Shown: positions 37,511 to 50,994, counted from the stretch's first letter. The stretch is 64,000 nucleotides of DNA from Galaxea fascicularis (GCA_948470475.1 OX419336.1:41258881-41322880), one strand, 5' to 3'. Notes: a model not told the origin generated them from the sequence alone. A program made the numbers and translations.

Positions 37511-37785
37511 AAGAATTTCAACCTTTTCTTTGTACTGTGGGTTGACAGCTTTGGATCGGAGCGGTGGCAAACTAAACCGGACCGTTGTGTTGGGTTCTTT
37601 GGTTTTTGTCATGCGTGCGTTTAAGCTGAACAGCCTAGCTTGCTCACTCCTAAAATTTATCTAGCTAACTAACAGTCGGCATTCTCGTCCTTAGAGCCCG
37701 CGATTCTTTCGGTCAGCACCACAGAATCTCGACGTAGGAACTTCATGTATCCCATAATAGATTGTATTTAGACTTCAAATGAGAC

Positions 37786-37876
37786 CGTGACGCCATATAT
37801 ACTACTGTATACCCCTGTCACCGGCATACCCTTGTTTACCCCTGTATACCCCAGTATACCCCTGTTTGCCCCTGTA

Positions 37877-37910
<34 letters not shown>

Positions 37911-38310
37911 TATAATAATAATAATAATAATTTTAAGAACTTGTTGAGCGCCATTTACAAGCAGAATGATCAGTAGCGTTTTACATTCATCAGTAATCGA
38001 AGACCATTCTGAATAGAAGAAATTTAATTCGCAAATATAAGAAGAAGCCAAACCATGAATTGCCTTAAAAACTAAAATTAACATTTTGAAATGGATGCGC
38101 ATCCGTGTAGGCAGCCGAGGAAGCTTACGGAATGCTGGTGTAATATGAGAGTACTTCCCAACATTATCACCAATCCGGCGCAGCAGCATACATTCGCCGC
38201 AGCGTTACAATTTGGCTATCTACGTACCCCTGTATAGCCTTGTCTACCCCTGTATACTCTTGTATACCCATGTATACCCCCGTATACCCCTGTTTACCCA
38301 TGTGTGGCCA
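37786..38310. repeat. 10-bp ACCCCTGTAT minisatellite, split by a LINE fragment
   Basis: Variants of ACCCCTGTAT recur on both sides of 37880-38205. The two halves have the same unit and orientation, so they were once one array that was interrupted. Confidence 0.8.
37880..38205 (-). mobile_element. 5'-truncated non-LTR retrotransposon (CR1/L2-like) with an (ATT)n tail
   Basis: The minus strand encodes HITPAFRKLPRLPTRMRIHF and LILVFKAIHGLASSYICEL, which fit the C-terminal end of CR1/L2-type reverse transcriptase ORF2. The 3' end is an (ATT)n microsatellite (37880-37930), typical of this LINE group. It sits inside the 10-bp minisatellite. Confidence 0.75.
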
Positions 38311-38747
38311 TCCATTCGCATCCTCTTCGATACAATATATTTAAAGAGCCAAAAGCACTTTATGTAGACCAAAACATTTTATTTCAAGAATTACCCTTCC
38401 CGGCGTACAGCAATATCCCACTGGAAATCAAGTAATGTAGAACTGACCATATGTAAGAACCTAGAGAACCTCGGGAGAACGAATTTGTCGCGGTTTAATA
38501 ACAAAAAAATAATAATAAAAGAACTTGTTTAGCTAAGCAAGATGAAGCAGGTTCTTATATGTGGGTTGCAGTTAAATTATGATAAACATTTTAACCAAGT
38601 TTAACCAAGGAGTTTGACTTTGAGATATCAAATTTTGCTTGCAAGTTTTGTTAAATTTATCATAATAAGTTAATAATGCAAATGTGGGGACCAAACCCAA
38701 GTGTATTCATTTTCTGGTGATCAGGAACTATATCTCCTTCATAGAAA

Positions 38748-39002
38748 TTAAAGGCGCACGGTCACGGATTTAAGCATTCTTTGTACAATTAAGATCTGTA
38801 TTTGTGTGGTAGGAAACCTTTAAATAATGGTCAATGGCTTAGATGGATTGCAATTTGAAAAACTTAGGCTAAATTTTTCAAATCTCTTACGGCCGCGGTT
38901 TGGTTAGAGATGATGTTATACATGGGTTAAATTCCTTACACCTAATTTCAGGATAGTGTGGAGAAAAACTTTCCGAAATCTTCGTGACAATACCCCTTTA
39001 AG
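38748..39002. mobile_element. 255-bp MITE with TTAAAGG termini
   Basis: The ends TTAAAGGCGCACGGTCACGG and, inverted, CTTAAAGGGGTATTGTCACG are alike. The termini resemble those of the 1.6-kb element at 43268, suggesting the same transposase mobilised both. Confidence 0.6.
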
Positions 39003-41120
39003 AGACAAATTAAGAAATTGCCGATGAGAACCTATTTAGCCAGACTTCCACGACTGTAGATTCTTACACGTGGGCTTTTACTGCATACGTACCAGGTATT
39101 AATAACATTACTGTGCGAAGAGACTGCCATGGTAATTTTCTTTAAGCAATTAATCACTTCTATGTTGCAAGTTTCCCATGCCCTGTAGTTTTGGAAAAAC
39201 GGTTAACATTTTCGTCCAGATTATGATAAGGTCGACATTTTCATGACCAAAAAAGGCGGCAAGCGGCATTCCGGTTAAAACGATCGATCGCAGTTACTGG
39301 CATAACCTGTCCCCACACTGCCTCGTGAAATAAACATGGAACGGTTCTGACAAGAGAGCCTCGTTAACGTGTTAATTGCATGTGCTGTGTTATTTCGCTG
39401 AGAAAACTAAGAAAACTTCGTTGAATACGATAACAATTGCACCCACTGAATGAATGTATGTGTAATTAGCCTGTGTCAAGATCAAGGGCGCCTTTGTTTT
39501 TCTCACTGCACTGTGAAACTGAATATGAATAACACTCAACTGCCAAAAAATAACATGAACGATTCTGACAAGAGAGCTGTGTTAAGGTGTTAATTACGCA
39601 GAGTTCTCTGGCAAACCAAATATGTTTTTCATTGTACAGTACGTTGTGAATTTTTCAATACAGTATAAAAAGAGGTGATACATACGGCAGGGCCATAAGT
39701 TCTTGCAGTTTTCGTCACGTACTGTGAAAGCTCATTTTGAAATCGTTGGCGTGGTGTCTTCTTGCTGAACAACAAAGATCAGACTGAGACTCTGCAGGTT
39801 AGTCCTCACTAAGTTATTATTTAAATCAACTGTTTCGAGATAAATGAACATAACGTGTACTTCGTACTGTTTTGTAAGACCAAATTAAAAAGCAACATTT
39901 CTCAATATTAAGACTCGAGTGTACATAAGTAGTTGGTTTATTTCTGTATTTCCCGTTGGATGTCATAATAAAAGCTGAATAAACGTTACACGATGACTGG
40001 CGCCTCCAAACCGGCGTTCGATAAACATCACTGGTTTCAGAAGGTACGGCCTCGCTGGCTTTGTCTTCACTTGCTTCTTTGAACGATAAACGGATGGTAA
40101 CTCTGGCCCGCAACATAATGTTGTTGTCGTGACCTCCACCGCATATGGCGAAATTTATTTCTATCACTCAAAAGGCAGTTTAAAAAGTGGTCAAATGACC
40201 CTGCTACATATGATTTTTATTGTGCTTGCCTGACGAATTGATTGTTTTTTAGGTCAACATCAGAAGTTAAAATGAAAGGCGCGCGACTGAGGAACACGAA
40301 GCACATGAATGTTCCACCATGCGACTCCGGCCAAGCTGGTTCAGATAAGTCTTACACAGCATTACACGAGTTCATACATCAAATTTTGAACTGTTAAAAG
40401 GCTTTTTTTTAATGTGGGTGCTTCTCTGTCCATCCATTCACATTTTTTACATCCGTCCTTATGTTTAATATTCATTCCTTTAGCAAAATTGATTAACGCG
40501 GCACAGCCTCAAATATTGATTTTATTTACAGTCTTAATTTAATTAGCAATAGCCAATCTTTCTTCAGTAGATATTTGGTAATGGCATTTGCCAGTGAAAT
40601 AAGTGGTGGAGGCCGTAGGATAATTTTGGCACTTCGCCCCAGTGTTTCAATGCCATTTGTTTTGACTGATAAACGCCCAACACCAAACACCCAAACGTCG
40701 CATTTCACATGTGCCGCATTTAATACCTATCAACTAAAATAATTAAATACGGCGTTTGATTTAGACGTCGAATTTAACACCGTCCACCGTCAATATTCCC
40801 AGTCTCCTCTCGGACAGCTTGTTATCAAATATCACTGACAACGTGGTTGATGAAGTCGACGAAAACTCAGGTCGTTTTATTGAACATATGATTCGTAACA
40901 TCGGAAGACGCAGGTTAATGATGCAATCAACCGTTAGCAACTTCATAGCTAGTTTTTGTGACTTATGTCACAAAATGCCACAGATTCTCTTTTTCTTCCC
41001 AGGAGTGTTCTCTTCCTTTTCGAAAACCTAGATCTGTTTCGTTGCATGAATAACGACTAAAATATGGAAAAAATTTCACGACATCAAGATAAACCCATGG
41101 AAAGCAATTGGGATTATTTT
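39003..41120. other. Intergenic DNA without recognised genes
   Basis: No exon or domain was recognised. The minus-strand frame at 39826-40167 (113 codons) has no identifiable family and is likely repeat sequence. Confidence 0.35.
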
Positions 41121-41123
41121 TAA

Positions 41124-41640
41124 TAATTAATAATAATAATAATTTAATACTTGTAGTGCGCAAATTACATGTATATAAGATCAAATGCGCCTAACAATAA
41201 GATATAAAAATTACAACAGTACTAAGACCAAATTAAAACCCATATGTAAATATACAAGAACTCTTAAAACACTACCTAATTATAAAAACTAATAATAAAC
41301 CCTATCTAATCGTAAAAACTAAACTCTATATAATCAAATCCTAATAAAAAGCTAAACTAAAAAGGTCAGTCTTCAGTAAAACTATAAATTTGCTCGTAAA
41401 GTAGTCATTTCTGGCGGCAGTTGGATCTTGAATTGTTTCCAATTCGCTATCGTCCTAGCTTTTAGAGGACAAAAATAAAATTTTTGGTTCACGTGAGGAT
41501 GTATTATCTCTTTGGCTCTACAAGTTGGAGCGTATCCACCTTTCATTGAAAACCAAAGAAACATTGCAAAAGATTTCCATGAACATAAAACAACAAAAAC
41601 AACGCAGTCAAGACTCAACAACCGGGGCAGTTCTACATTA
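41124..41640 (-). mobile_element. Possible SINE/LINE 3' remnant with (ATT)n tail
   Basis: A short (AAT)n run at 41128-41145 followed by a TACTTGTAGTGCGC-type block resembles the 3' end of a retroelement read on the minus strand. No protein similarity is clear. Confidence 0.3.
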
Positions 41641-43267
41641 CCAAATCCCCCTGTGTTTTATCAAAGAGAAGCGTCAAACGCCGTTTCCGATCACTTATAA
41701 CTAGTACTTTACACAAAACGGTGTAAAATTCTGATGTTACTGAGAAATTCCAATCTGACCGATTTCATGGAGAAAAAGAGGATAAGTCTTGGTCACGTGA
41801 TTGCCTTGACCAAAACGAAGTAAAATCATTTAAAAAAGCTGTCTACCTCAACAAATACAGGTATTTCTTACCATCTTGAGAATTCAAAACTAAGACAATT
41901 ACTTAAACCGAACTAGAATTAACAAGTGCACTTTCATATCGTAGAGAAATGAAACGACTGTTATTTTCCAAACGTATAGAGCTTTCAAGTTTCCAGTTTC
42001 CAGTTAAATGAAGAAACGAAAACAAAAAAGGAAATCGTATTCGAAAATTAAACAATGAGTTTTAACAAATAACCTCACCGATCTGTTAATAAAATTTTTA
42101 GAGAAACCCACCTTAATTTCTGACTATGTACGTTTTATGTGCTAGACACGCTTACATACAGGTGCTGTGACAACTGTCCATAGTTATTTAAGGACCCTGC
42201 AACGTAACTTAAGAAAAAACAATATCAACAACAACAAAATACCTGAGAATAGTACTGAATGCATTTATCAGGCAGGGGATGCTTTTAGATCTTACATTAT
42301 CTAATGAAATCTATTCAAACAAGACGCCGAGTAGCTAGTGTTCACGTGGGATGCACTGTAAGTATTTGCAGTGATGGTACATAATGAATGGGTCGAATTA
42401 TCTAAAAGTCCGTTTTTGTTATCTTTTTTGAGTGTGGCAGTGTTGGTCTCTACTTAGATACTTGTTTTTTTTTAGAACTAGGGACCCAAGATTGAAGATG
42501 ACATGTTTTTTGTTTTGGCCGAGAACGCTGTTGTTTGTGTGGGAATTTTGACTTAAGAGAAAATACTGACAACACGCGAAACGGGAAGTTTCTTCAGAGT
42601 ATTTTGATACTCAAAAATAGCATCATTCAGGAAACCTTGGGAAGAACTTTTAAGGGCATGCGCAGTGAGTGTTTAAGGGGTAAATAGACTTCCAGTGGTG
42701 TCTTGAAAATGAGTTCAAGAAAGCGCTTGAGAGCACAGGCAGCCCAAACGCTTGATGCGAATACTTTAATTAATTTGAGCGCAGCGACTGGGACGTGACC
42801 TTCTGAAGTAAGCGGTGTTGTGTTACAATGGCGACCGTTGAAATATCGTCGAATTCAAACGTGTAATGAAGGTTAAACTTGTCTTTCTTTCTATAAAATG
42901 AAGAAAATGTTGTTACTTCGTCTGTTTTCTTGCGGCCTTTTGATGGATTTGTTGGTATTTGGCGTAGTTTTCCACTCACGTCATTGTCTTCGTAAGACGA
43001 AGGCAAGGCTCGTCACTCCGTTTGACTAATTTCTTGAAAGAGCTGAACCCGAAGTCTCTGAATTTGCTTGCATATCACTTTCAATTCTAACTGGAAATAG
43101 TTCAAATATTGCAAAAAATTAGCAATAAGGATGGCTACGCAAAAGACCTTGACACGTATCGTCATTATATACCCAATCAGTGTTATCTCTTACAGCCACT
43201 GTAAACTGATGACTTATACATCGAACCACTGGGTTTGAGTACATAATGTCGACCTAACACAGCCACA
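41641..43267. other. Intergenic DNA without recognised genes
   Basis: No gene, RNA or clear repeat was recognised. Short open frames such as 42770-43006 on minus lack domain or splice support. Confidence 0.35.
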
Positions 43268-44850
43268 CTTAAAGGGGCTATGTCACGAACGATTTTGTGG
43301 TTTTGGATCAATTCTTTCCAAAAACCGTTACTTATTTATACAAACAATGTTCCTGATAAACTATGAGGTGGATATCAAATTAATTTTATCAAAGAGAGCA
43401 ACCCATAATAAGGTTTTTGGTGTTTTTTGTCGAGATAGCATCAAAACTTGAAAACGTTGGCCCAACCTTTTCAAGTTTCAATACATTTCCATCCTTGCCG
43501 CATTGGTAGCATCAGGCGACATGAAACAGTTTTAGTGTCATAACAGTCTTAAAGACCCAGTAAAGACCAGTAGACTTTGCGCGCTACGGCCCATCGACGG
43601 ACATTTTCGTGATGATGAAAATTCGGAGTTATTTAGTTTGACTAAACAATCCAACATCGGCCGAGCTATTCTTCTCCCGTCATTCTGAAAGGTCTTATGA
43701 TATAGCTTGTTTCTCTGAAAATATTTCTACATGTCTTTTGACAAAAGTTATTGCAGATTTTAGTTAATTTTGGTCTAAATGTTGTGTGAGGTCGAATCCT
43801 ACTCATTGAAAATGGGGTTCATCCTCGGTGTGAAAACCTGTGAAGCTCACGAGTGACGCAAAACAAAGACAACAAAACACTATAAACAATAGCGTGCAGC
43901 AAAACAATACCTCATAAAATAAAGAAAACCTCGTCAGGTTTTTACACCGAGGATGTCCCCAAAATTGGTGACCCGTCCCGAGGAAGACCTCGTTTACCGG
44001 GACATGTCCGGCAGATACGACTTCAGTCGTCTGTCTTCGACCTATGGAATTCCAGAAAACTCGCACTTGTGGCTTTGGGGAAGTTGCCAACAGTGAATTT
44101 GCTGAATTCCTTTTACATCAACCGAGAGAGGATTTATCACAGCGATGGTGAGCACTTGCGATTATTTCATGCATGGTAACATCAATAACCGTTCTGTTCA
44201 GTTTGTTTCTTTGTTTGAATACATTTTACTAATACTGAATTTCAAGGAGCCAGGATTTTGGAGCTGGGCAATATTTCAAGAGGCCTTCTGGAGCATGGTG
44301 AACCAACGTTACACTATTGGCCATTCCGAAATTCAAAAGTGAACTGGGGCGAGTTTCAAATTTTGAAGTAATCGATAAATTGACACCATCACATGAAAGA
44401 TGACATTGAGTTTAGTCGTTTGACCAAGTTTGATTCTTTTAGGCTGAACAGAGACCAAGTTATAGACCTTGAAACATAGCTCAAAAACCATACAAATGTC
44501 TCTAATTTTGTGACAGCGCCAATTGTTCGCTTCGTCTGTCTGCACTATCGAACCATAAACATTCACATTTTCACTCCGGGAAGAGACCCGAGCGAAGAGG
44601 AGGCCGAGCCGTCCACTCCACAACACAAACGGGAACTAAATCAAGGCAGTTGACGCTAACATGCACACGATCAAATTTTGCCGCTTCGAAGGGAGAGCCA
44701 AAACCGTCAACAGAGGCGCGCAAAGTCTAATGGTCTTTACTGGGTCTTTAAATAACAAAACTAGACCATTATTTTTGGATCTCAATTGACCGCAAGACAT
44801 ATTTTGAGCTTTAAAAATATGCTAAAATAGCGTGACATAGCTCCTTTAAC
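43268..44850. mobile_element. 1.58-kb non-autonomous DNA transposon with long inverted ends
   Basis: CTTAAAGGGGCTATGTCACG at the left and its near-exact inverted copy at 44831-44850 define the element. Sub-terminal blocks also pair (TAAAGACCCAGTAAAGACCA near 43550 with the inverted block near 44735). A smaller inverted pair lies inside at about 43795-43855 and 43925-43970. The open frames within show no transposase motif. Confidence 0.65.
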
Positions 44851-46060
44851 GAAAAATATCTGATGAATACAATTCGATGACAATACCGCAATTAAGAAAG
44901 CTGGAAGTGCAACAAAATGTTTTGGCAAAGAGGTGTCTCCAGAATGCTCTTGACAAGAATGGTAGTAAAGTCTACTGCCATTGGGTAATATTACCCCTGA
45001 AATGCAATTTTCAAATTGGTTTTCAAGCAAGTTCGGCAAAGGGGTTATGTAAAATACATATATACTTGACTTGTTTACAATGGCATTGTTACACAAGAAC
45101 AAATTGATTTGTTGGTCCGGTTGTATACACTTCAATTCTCCTTTATTTTCACCAACAGTATTCAATGTAAATATGTTACAAAATACAGCATTGGCAGATA
45201 TTGTAGCAAATAAGTTGCAATGTTGCCTCAAATAAATCCAAACAGGTTCTCGAACCACAGCCATATCTATTGAGTACATAGTTTTCTAATTGTACACATG
45301 ACTTGTATCTAACCCAGCTTAAAAAATTCATTACAGTTGATATCTTTAAAAGAATCCTTAAAAACTGCATGCGTAAGTTCAAGAAATGAATCGACTGCAC
45401 ATGCGAACTTCGGTTGTTGTAATGTATTGCGTGACGTCACATGAAACATGTATGTTGAATTTGCCTATTATGGGCTAATTAAAAAGTTGAGTTGAGCACA
45501 TGGCCGTCTTCGTAGTTTTGTGTGTCGCCGCGCTCCTCCTGTTTTGGCCTTCAATACACTTCAGTTGTGTAAAGCAGTAATTCATAAAATGTCTTCGAGA
45601 ACCAGGCCCAGGGTTTTACGACGGAGGTTAAACTTGAAATGTAACATTCTGAATCAGACTTTCGTAATAAACATCTTTTGGTGAATCATACTGACTCTTC
45701 CTGGTTGATACAATAACCTTTGCTCTCACTTTCCTTTTACCGATTTTTCTACCACTTCTGGATCATTGAACAAGAGTGGTTCTGTAATTAACGACCAGCT
45801 TGTATATTCTTGAAGATTTTGGAACACTTTTCTTGAGCAAGCTCTTTATTTCTTTACGGACCTTCCTTTTCCGCAACTTTTTTATAATTATCTTTATTTA
45901 TACCCTTAAAGGCTGGCGATGTTTGCAATTGCTTCCAATTGCGTTGTTTAACAATAGATCTTACAGTTAATCTATAGTCCCATTTATTACTATTGTTTAT
46001 CACAGCTTTTAAAAATCTCTCAAACGAGAGGTAGAGATTGTACAGCATGATTTTGCCGTA
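44851..46060. other. Intergenic DNA without recognised genes
   Basis: The 165-codon minus-strand frame at 44782-45279 overlaps the end of the preceding transposon and has no recognisable domain, so it is not called. Confidence 0.3.
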
Positions 46061-46660
46061 AAAGAAAGTTGTAAATACAACCCCACCATCGGGCCTTATA
46101 AATGCTGTCACCATTCACAGATTCAAAACCAAAGTTATAAATACAACCCCACCATCGGGGTTCAAAGATACTGTCACCATCGACAGATTCATTCATTCGC
46201 ATCCACAACGGACAAAGAATTTCAAATTGTATGGGCTGATCAAAATTCCAAAGCCATAGAGTCCACAATAGGCAATAGGCAATGAAGAAACGGTGGAAAG
46301 GATTTCCTTTTCCTTTTGCTTTTCGATGAGATAACCCACCTAAAACAGGAAAAAAAGTACCCAGACGTCTTCCTCCTTGCGTAATTCCGTCTGAAAGCCA
46401 CGCGTATAAATCACCATACTGTACTTCACTGACAGCTGTTTTGAATCAGTTCGCAACATCAATGATGACGCTGCTATTCGATGAGACAATCCACGTAAAA
46501 CAGGAAAGTCTTCCACCATGCATATGAATCACAATAACTCACTGACAACTGTTGTAAATCACCTCGCAACAGCACCGTTGACTCTGAGACAATTCTCCTA
46601 CAACAGGAAAAAAATACCCAACGTCTTCCTCCGTGCGTCACATACAAAGTTTGAAAGCTG
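46060..46660. repeat. Two degenerate tandem repeats
   Basis: At 46072 and 46138 a 66-bp unit (TAAATACAACCCCACCATCG) occurs twice. From about 46320 to 46660 a longer unit with AACAGGAAAAAAA and GTCTTCCTCC blocks occurs about two to three times in diverged form. Confidence 0.55.
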
Positions 46661-48488
46661 CAATAATTTAAGCAACTATACATACAACGACGCATATCGA
46701 ATACTACTCCCTAACACAAGATTAGTACACTCCCCAACAAACGGACCAAGCAAAAACAACTCAATGGTGTGCATAGACTTTCAAAAATGTGCTAATCAAA
46801 AATAAATATGCAAAACAAAAATAATCGAAGCCAATCAAATCGCCAAAAAAGGCAAAACGTCCCAAGGGAACAGATTCTCTGGACCCGATGAAAACAAAGG
46901 AATATGGACCCAAATTTCTTAAGTGGGATTTTTAGCATCCCCAGTAATTCCCTTTTGGATTTTGTGGAACCCTTGTCACATGGAGGACAGTTGCTTATGT
47001 CAGCCGTTACGCCAAGGTTTTATTTTTTCACTTCAGTGACTTATGCCTCACCAAGGCTTCTAATGAATTTTTTTCCTCTTTTATTTCCCATATTTCAAGA
47101 ATCGACGAAGATTGCAAGAACAAACCAAGCGACGTCTCCTGTGAAGGCCTTGGGGCAATACATCTCAGCTGCTCAAATCAATCTTTCTAAAGAATCTGAT
47201 TAACCTTTGTTTAAAGCCCAAAGTCTAGAGAGAAAGTTCCATGGTCATGAGATTAGCTACACCACAACAAAGGAGTTTATTAAGGTAGCTTTTCGGGAGT
47301 TATAAGCTCTAGCAACATTAATTTCTAGCAATTTCAGTTTCATACTCATTGTATCTTATTACACTTGTGATTATTTTCAAATATGATTCGATTATTACCT
47401 ACATTCGTCATTCAGATTAATATTATATTCATTTTCGCAGTGAAATCCGAATTTCTTGTTTGTAGAACCAGTCTTTAATTTTAAAGTAACCAGTTGTCGC
47501 GTAATAACTCTGTTCATCAATAAAACGTCTATTTCGATTTTCAGGTTGAACAATCAGTTAAAAGAGCCTCAGGCACGTCACAGCCATGCGCATTAAAGAA
47601 TAATGGGTGGCTGATTTTCACAATTCCCCGCCATTGATACTTATTGATCAAACACCACAAACCATATTCCACCAGATGGAGATACGAACAAGATGTTGTT
47701 TGTCACTATACAAACACACAGTGCGATGCATTAGCAAGCTACACCAAGAGAATAAGAGAAACTGTCAGGGCAGGTGCATGCAAACTATACAAGCATGTAA
47801 GCTCCTGTTACAGCTTGGATCAAACACGGCTTACCGTTCGACAGGATGCGTTGATGAACAACGTCTCAGTAGACACCTGAAGCTTAACATATTAAGTTAA
47901 ATGAAATTCATAACAAATGCAGACGAAAATATTTAATATCAGAAAACGAGACTGCAAAACCCACTGTACAGTATTATTAGTTGCTACACCATTTTTACAT
48001 GTTATTAAAATTTAACTATCAAATTCTAAAAATAGTAAAAAACGTATTCTCACAGCTACATATGAACAAAAGGGTATAAAACATCGCCATCCAAGTAAAC
48101 AACAAAAGTACAAAGACTCCTTGAAAGGTAAAATCACTCACCTTATCACGCATAAGTTTCAGTAATGCTCGGACCAAATAGAAAGCATCCAAGAAAAAAA
48201 ACGTTTCAAAAAACTCAAATTTATTCCTCTTTAATAGCACGCACACCTTAAGTGTGGGAGAGGGGTGGTTGGATATCGAATTGGAGCTTTTTTTGTAACA
48301 GGAAGCAGAGGACGTTTTCAGATCTTTTATAGGGTTAAGGTGCGTTTTTTCCCACGCAGGTAGAAGTTTTTTGAAGAGAAAGTTGATGGATTAAGTTTTT
48401 TTTACTGTTAGAAATGGAGGCTTGTGATTTTTTTGTGGAGGGGTTTTTATGTTATATATATGTTGTGCCGCGTAGCACTATAAACACG
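46661..48488. other. Intergenic DNA without recognised genes
   Basis: Open frames at 46904-47203 and 47607-47900 on plus have no domain, signal sequence or splice context that I can support. Confidence 0.3.
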
Positions 48489-48728
48489 TAAGTGGTGGAA
48501 CAGAGAATTAACTTTCTCTGTCCGACCTCGTAGCTTAGTCGGCAGAACAACGGTAGATCTAATCCGGAAGTCGTGGGTTCGATTCCCACCATGGTCATAA
48601 GAATTTTTGCTTTTCCTCGTGTGGTTCCCTGATACCCTTTACTAGGGCTAACGCCCAGTGGGTTTCTCATGGGTTTCTCGTAGCACTTTAATTTACACTT
48701 CAGAGTTAATTCTCTGTTTCACCACTTA
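48489..48728 (+). mobile_element. tRNA-derived repeat (Arg-like head) bounded by 25-bp inverted repeats
   Basis: The head resembles a tRNA with an A-box-like TAGCTTAGTCGG and a perfect B box GGTTCGATTCC, and a TCTAATCC anticodon-side block. The anticodon and acceptor stems are decayed. A SINE body with GGGCTAACGCCCA follows. The whole is framed by 48489-48513 and 48704-48728, which are inverted repeats at 24 of 25 positions. Confidence 0.65.
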
Positions 48729-48864
48729 AATAGATGTATGCCTCTCTGTAACTTTGTCTGAAATAAAGCTGTACCAAGCGATCATTTATCAGCATAGGAA
48801 GTTCCTCTCGTAGATTGTGCTTCTCAATACAACCAACATAAGCTTTCCACAAATGACATGCACT

Positions 48865-49090
48865 TTTAAGTCCGTATACGGACCGACTCCCTATTTTACG
48901 TTCTGTACAAACCGTACGGACCGTCAACATGTTTGACCGTCAACAGGTTTTGACCGCTAATGAGATGCATTTTTCAGACCGTATACTGACCGATTCCCTA
49001 TGTTACGGTCATTGTACAGACCGTACGGACTGTCGACATCTCAATACGAATCGTAGAGATCATGACTTGCATTTACAGACCGTTTCAGTT
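48865..49090. repeat. Approximately 105-bp direct repeat, about 2.2 copies
   Basis: Blocks CCGTATAC, GACCGA, TCCCTAT and ACCGTACGGAC recur about 107 bp apart (48872 and 48979), with a partial third start near 49080. Confidence 0.6.
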
Positions 49091-49149
49091 TGTGTATACT
49101 GGACAACCCTCACGCTATTGGTGGTAACATGGCAACGTGAAAAATAGGA

Positions 49150-49580
49150 TTGCATTTATTTAGTTAAATGAAAACGTTCGTTAATACCGTGGGGATTAAG
49201 AGTACCAATTTGGAAGATTAATTTTTGTTCTAGATTCTTACGGCTTTCCGTCGTACCTTGATGTAGGGAAATACCGCAGATAGTCATGTGTTGTTGGGAG
49301 TGGTTAAGGAGATTAAAATGACGAGCGACTGGCTTAGATGCAATCTTGTCATTCTTCTCAACATCGCGAAGGTGTTTGCGGAATCGGTCGCCTAGTCGTC
49401 TTCCTGTCTCACCACGATTAAATTATTGCATAACGTCCAGGTTTTGTGATGTTCGTAGTGCTGACTGTCGCGTCGATCAAATTGTTGGGCACGATGTTGG
49501 CCCGCTTTAACCACAGAGACAGGATAGCCACGTCTTTCGAAGAGCTGGCACATCTCCTATGATTTGCTGGAAAAACCCGT
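49150..49580 (-). pseudogene. Degenerate Penelope-like element 3' fragment
   Basis: The minus strand matches the PLE at 59738-60410 through MLRRMTRLHLSQSLVILIS-type sequence in one frame. Further upstream it shows FERRGYPVSVVKAGQ, which fits the end of a PLE reverse-transcriptase domain. Frameshifts, stops and an internal deletion across the Cys-rich start of the GIY-YIG region make it non-functional. Confidence 0.7.
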
Positions 49581-49859
49581 CATTACTGCATACTCAACGT
49601 TTGCAAGTTTCAGGGGGGTACTAGAAATGCGCAGGTGCTGTGTGTATCGACATGTGTATTATTGAAGCGATCCTTAAACGAAATATACTTTTGTCTAGTT
49701 GGAAAGTGGAAAATTAATACGATGATGAACATAAGGTGCGAGAATTGAACATGGAAATCTCAGTGATAAGCGAGGATGATTACCGTGCGGTTCGAGTCAC
49801 GGGTAGAAGAGTCACGTGTGGAGGAGTTCTCTTGTCAGGCGAAGGAAATTAAAATGCAC

Positions 49860-50378
49860 CAGGGAATAAACAGTGATGAATAAACCGACAAAAAAAGCAA
49901 ACAGGAGAAAGGTTTTCCAGCAAAGAAACCGTATTCAGACAAGCAATGTATTTGATTTTAGGAGCAAGAAATTCAGAAGTGTGAGAGTGTTGGTTTGTTT
50001 AGTAAACTGCTTAAAGAATTTCTTCTTGCAAATTAGGTTAACGTTGAGCTGCTACTTGTTTCGCTTTACAGTGTGTCTGTCGTTTGTTTGTCGCTGCTTT
50101 TTATATATAAATATGCTTCAAATATGATTTCCAGTGCTTTTGTGTAGGCAATACTCACTAGATGATTCTAACTGTTGTAATCTGTATAATTTCATCACTT
50201 TTTTTTTCTGCATTCGACATTGCCTATCTATTCTGTTTCATTTTGAGGGAGCTCATAGCTCATAAGCCCGGTGGTTTCTTTATGAGCTTCCTCGCCATTT
50301 TATTTCAAATTTCTTATTTTGTATCTTATATTGTATCTCTTATGAAATGGCAAATAAACTGAACTGAACTGAACTGAT
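49860..50378 (+). mobile_element. 3' end of a non-LTR retrotransposon with (ACTGA)n tail
   Basis: The segment ends in GGCAAATAAACTGAACTGAA with a short (ACTGA)n run at 50357-50378, a terminal pattern I recall for coral LINE 3' UTRs. Upstream is T-rich 3'-UTR-like sequence. No reverse-transcriptase core is retained. Confidence 0.5.
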
Positions 50379-50994
50379 CGATTTTATTGTTTACATGCTG
50401 AAATGTTTTTGAACGGACACGTCGGCTGGGTTAGGTGATTGCTCGATTGCAAATAAATGGCATTCTAAGCCAAAACACCGATTTTGTTCAGAAGGTTTGT
50501 ATTCTTTGGCTTAAACTTCAATGTAAAACCTATTTGTGAAAGCATATTCAACATTTGACAACATTTGACAACATTAGTCATTTGTCAGGGCAGGGTCAAG
50601 TTTTGGCCCGACAAAAAGTTTATCTGTTTAGACAAGGAAAATATCACATGTGGAAAATCAAATTAATTATAACAGAAAACATAATAGATGGATTAAGTAT
50701 CTCCTCTTGCAAAGACTGCAAAGGAAGCGTTTTAAGCTGTTTGATGAACTTTTGCTCTCGAATCGCTCACTGCAAAAACAACGTGACTTTAAAACGTAGC
50801 CTGCTCCTGGCGTTTAGATAGTAAACGGGGCACGATTGTACTACAGAACGAGATAAAAAATGGAGGGGGCTTGGGACGGGCGGCGGTAAGACCCCCAGTC
50901 CCCGCTCAATTTTTTTGCTCGCTCAGTCTCGTTCGCCCGCCTAGAGCCTGGAACAGGCTAGTAAGACGTGACCAATGACACTCCAAACATTTAA

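Noticed and set aside
44782..45279. 165-codon minus-strand open frame
   Set aside because: Overlaps a transposon end, shows no domain or signal sequence, and the region is AT-rich repeat DNA.
46904..47203. 99-codon plus-strand open frame
   Set aside because: No family resemblance, no splice or promoter context; length is compatible with chance.
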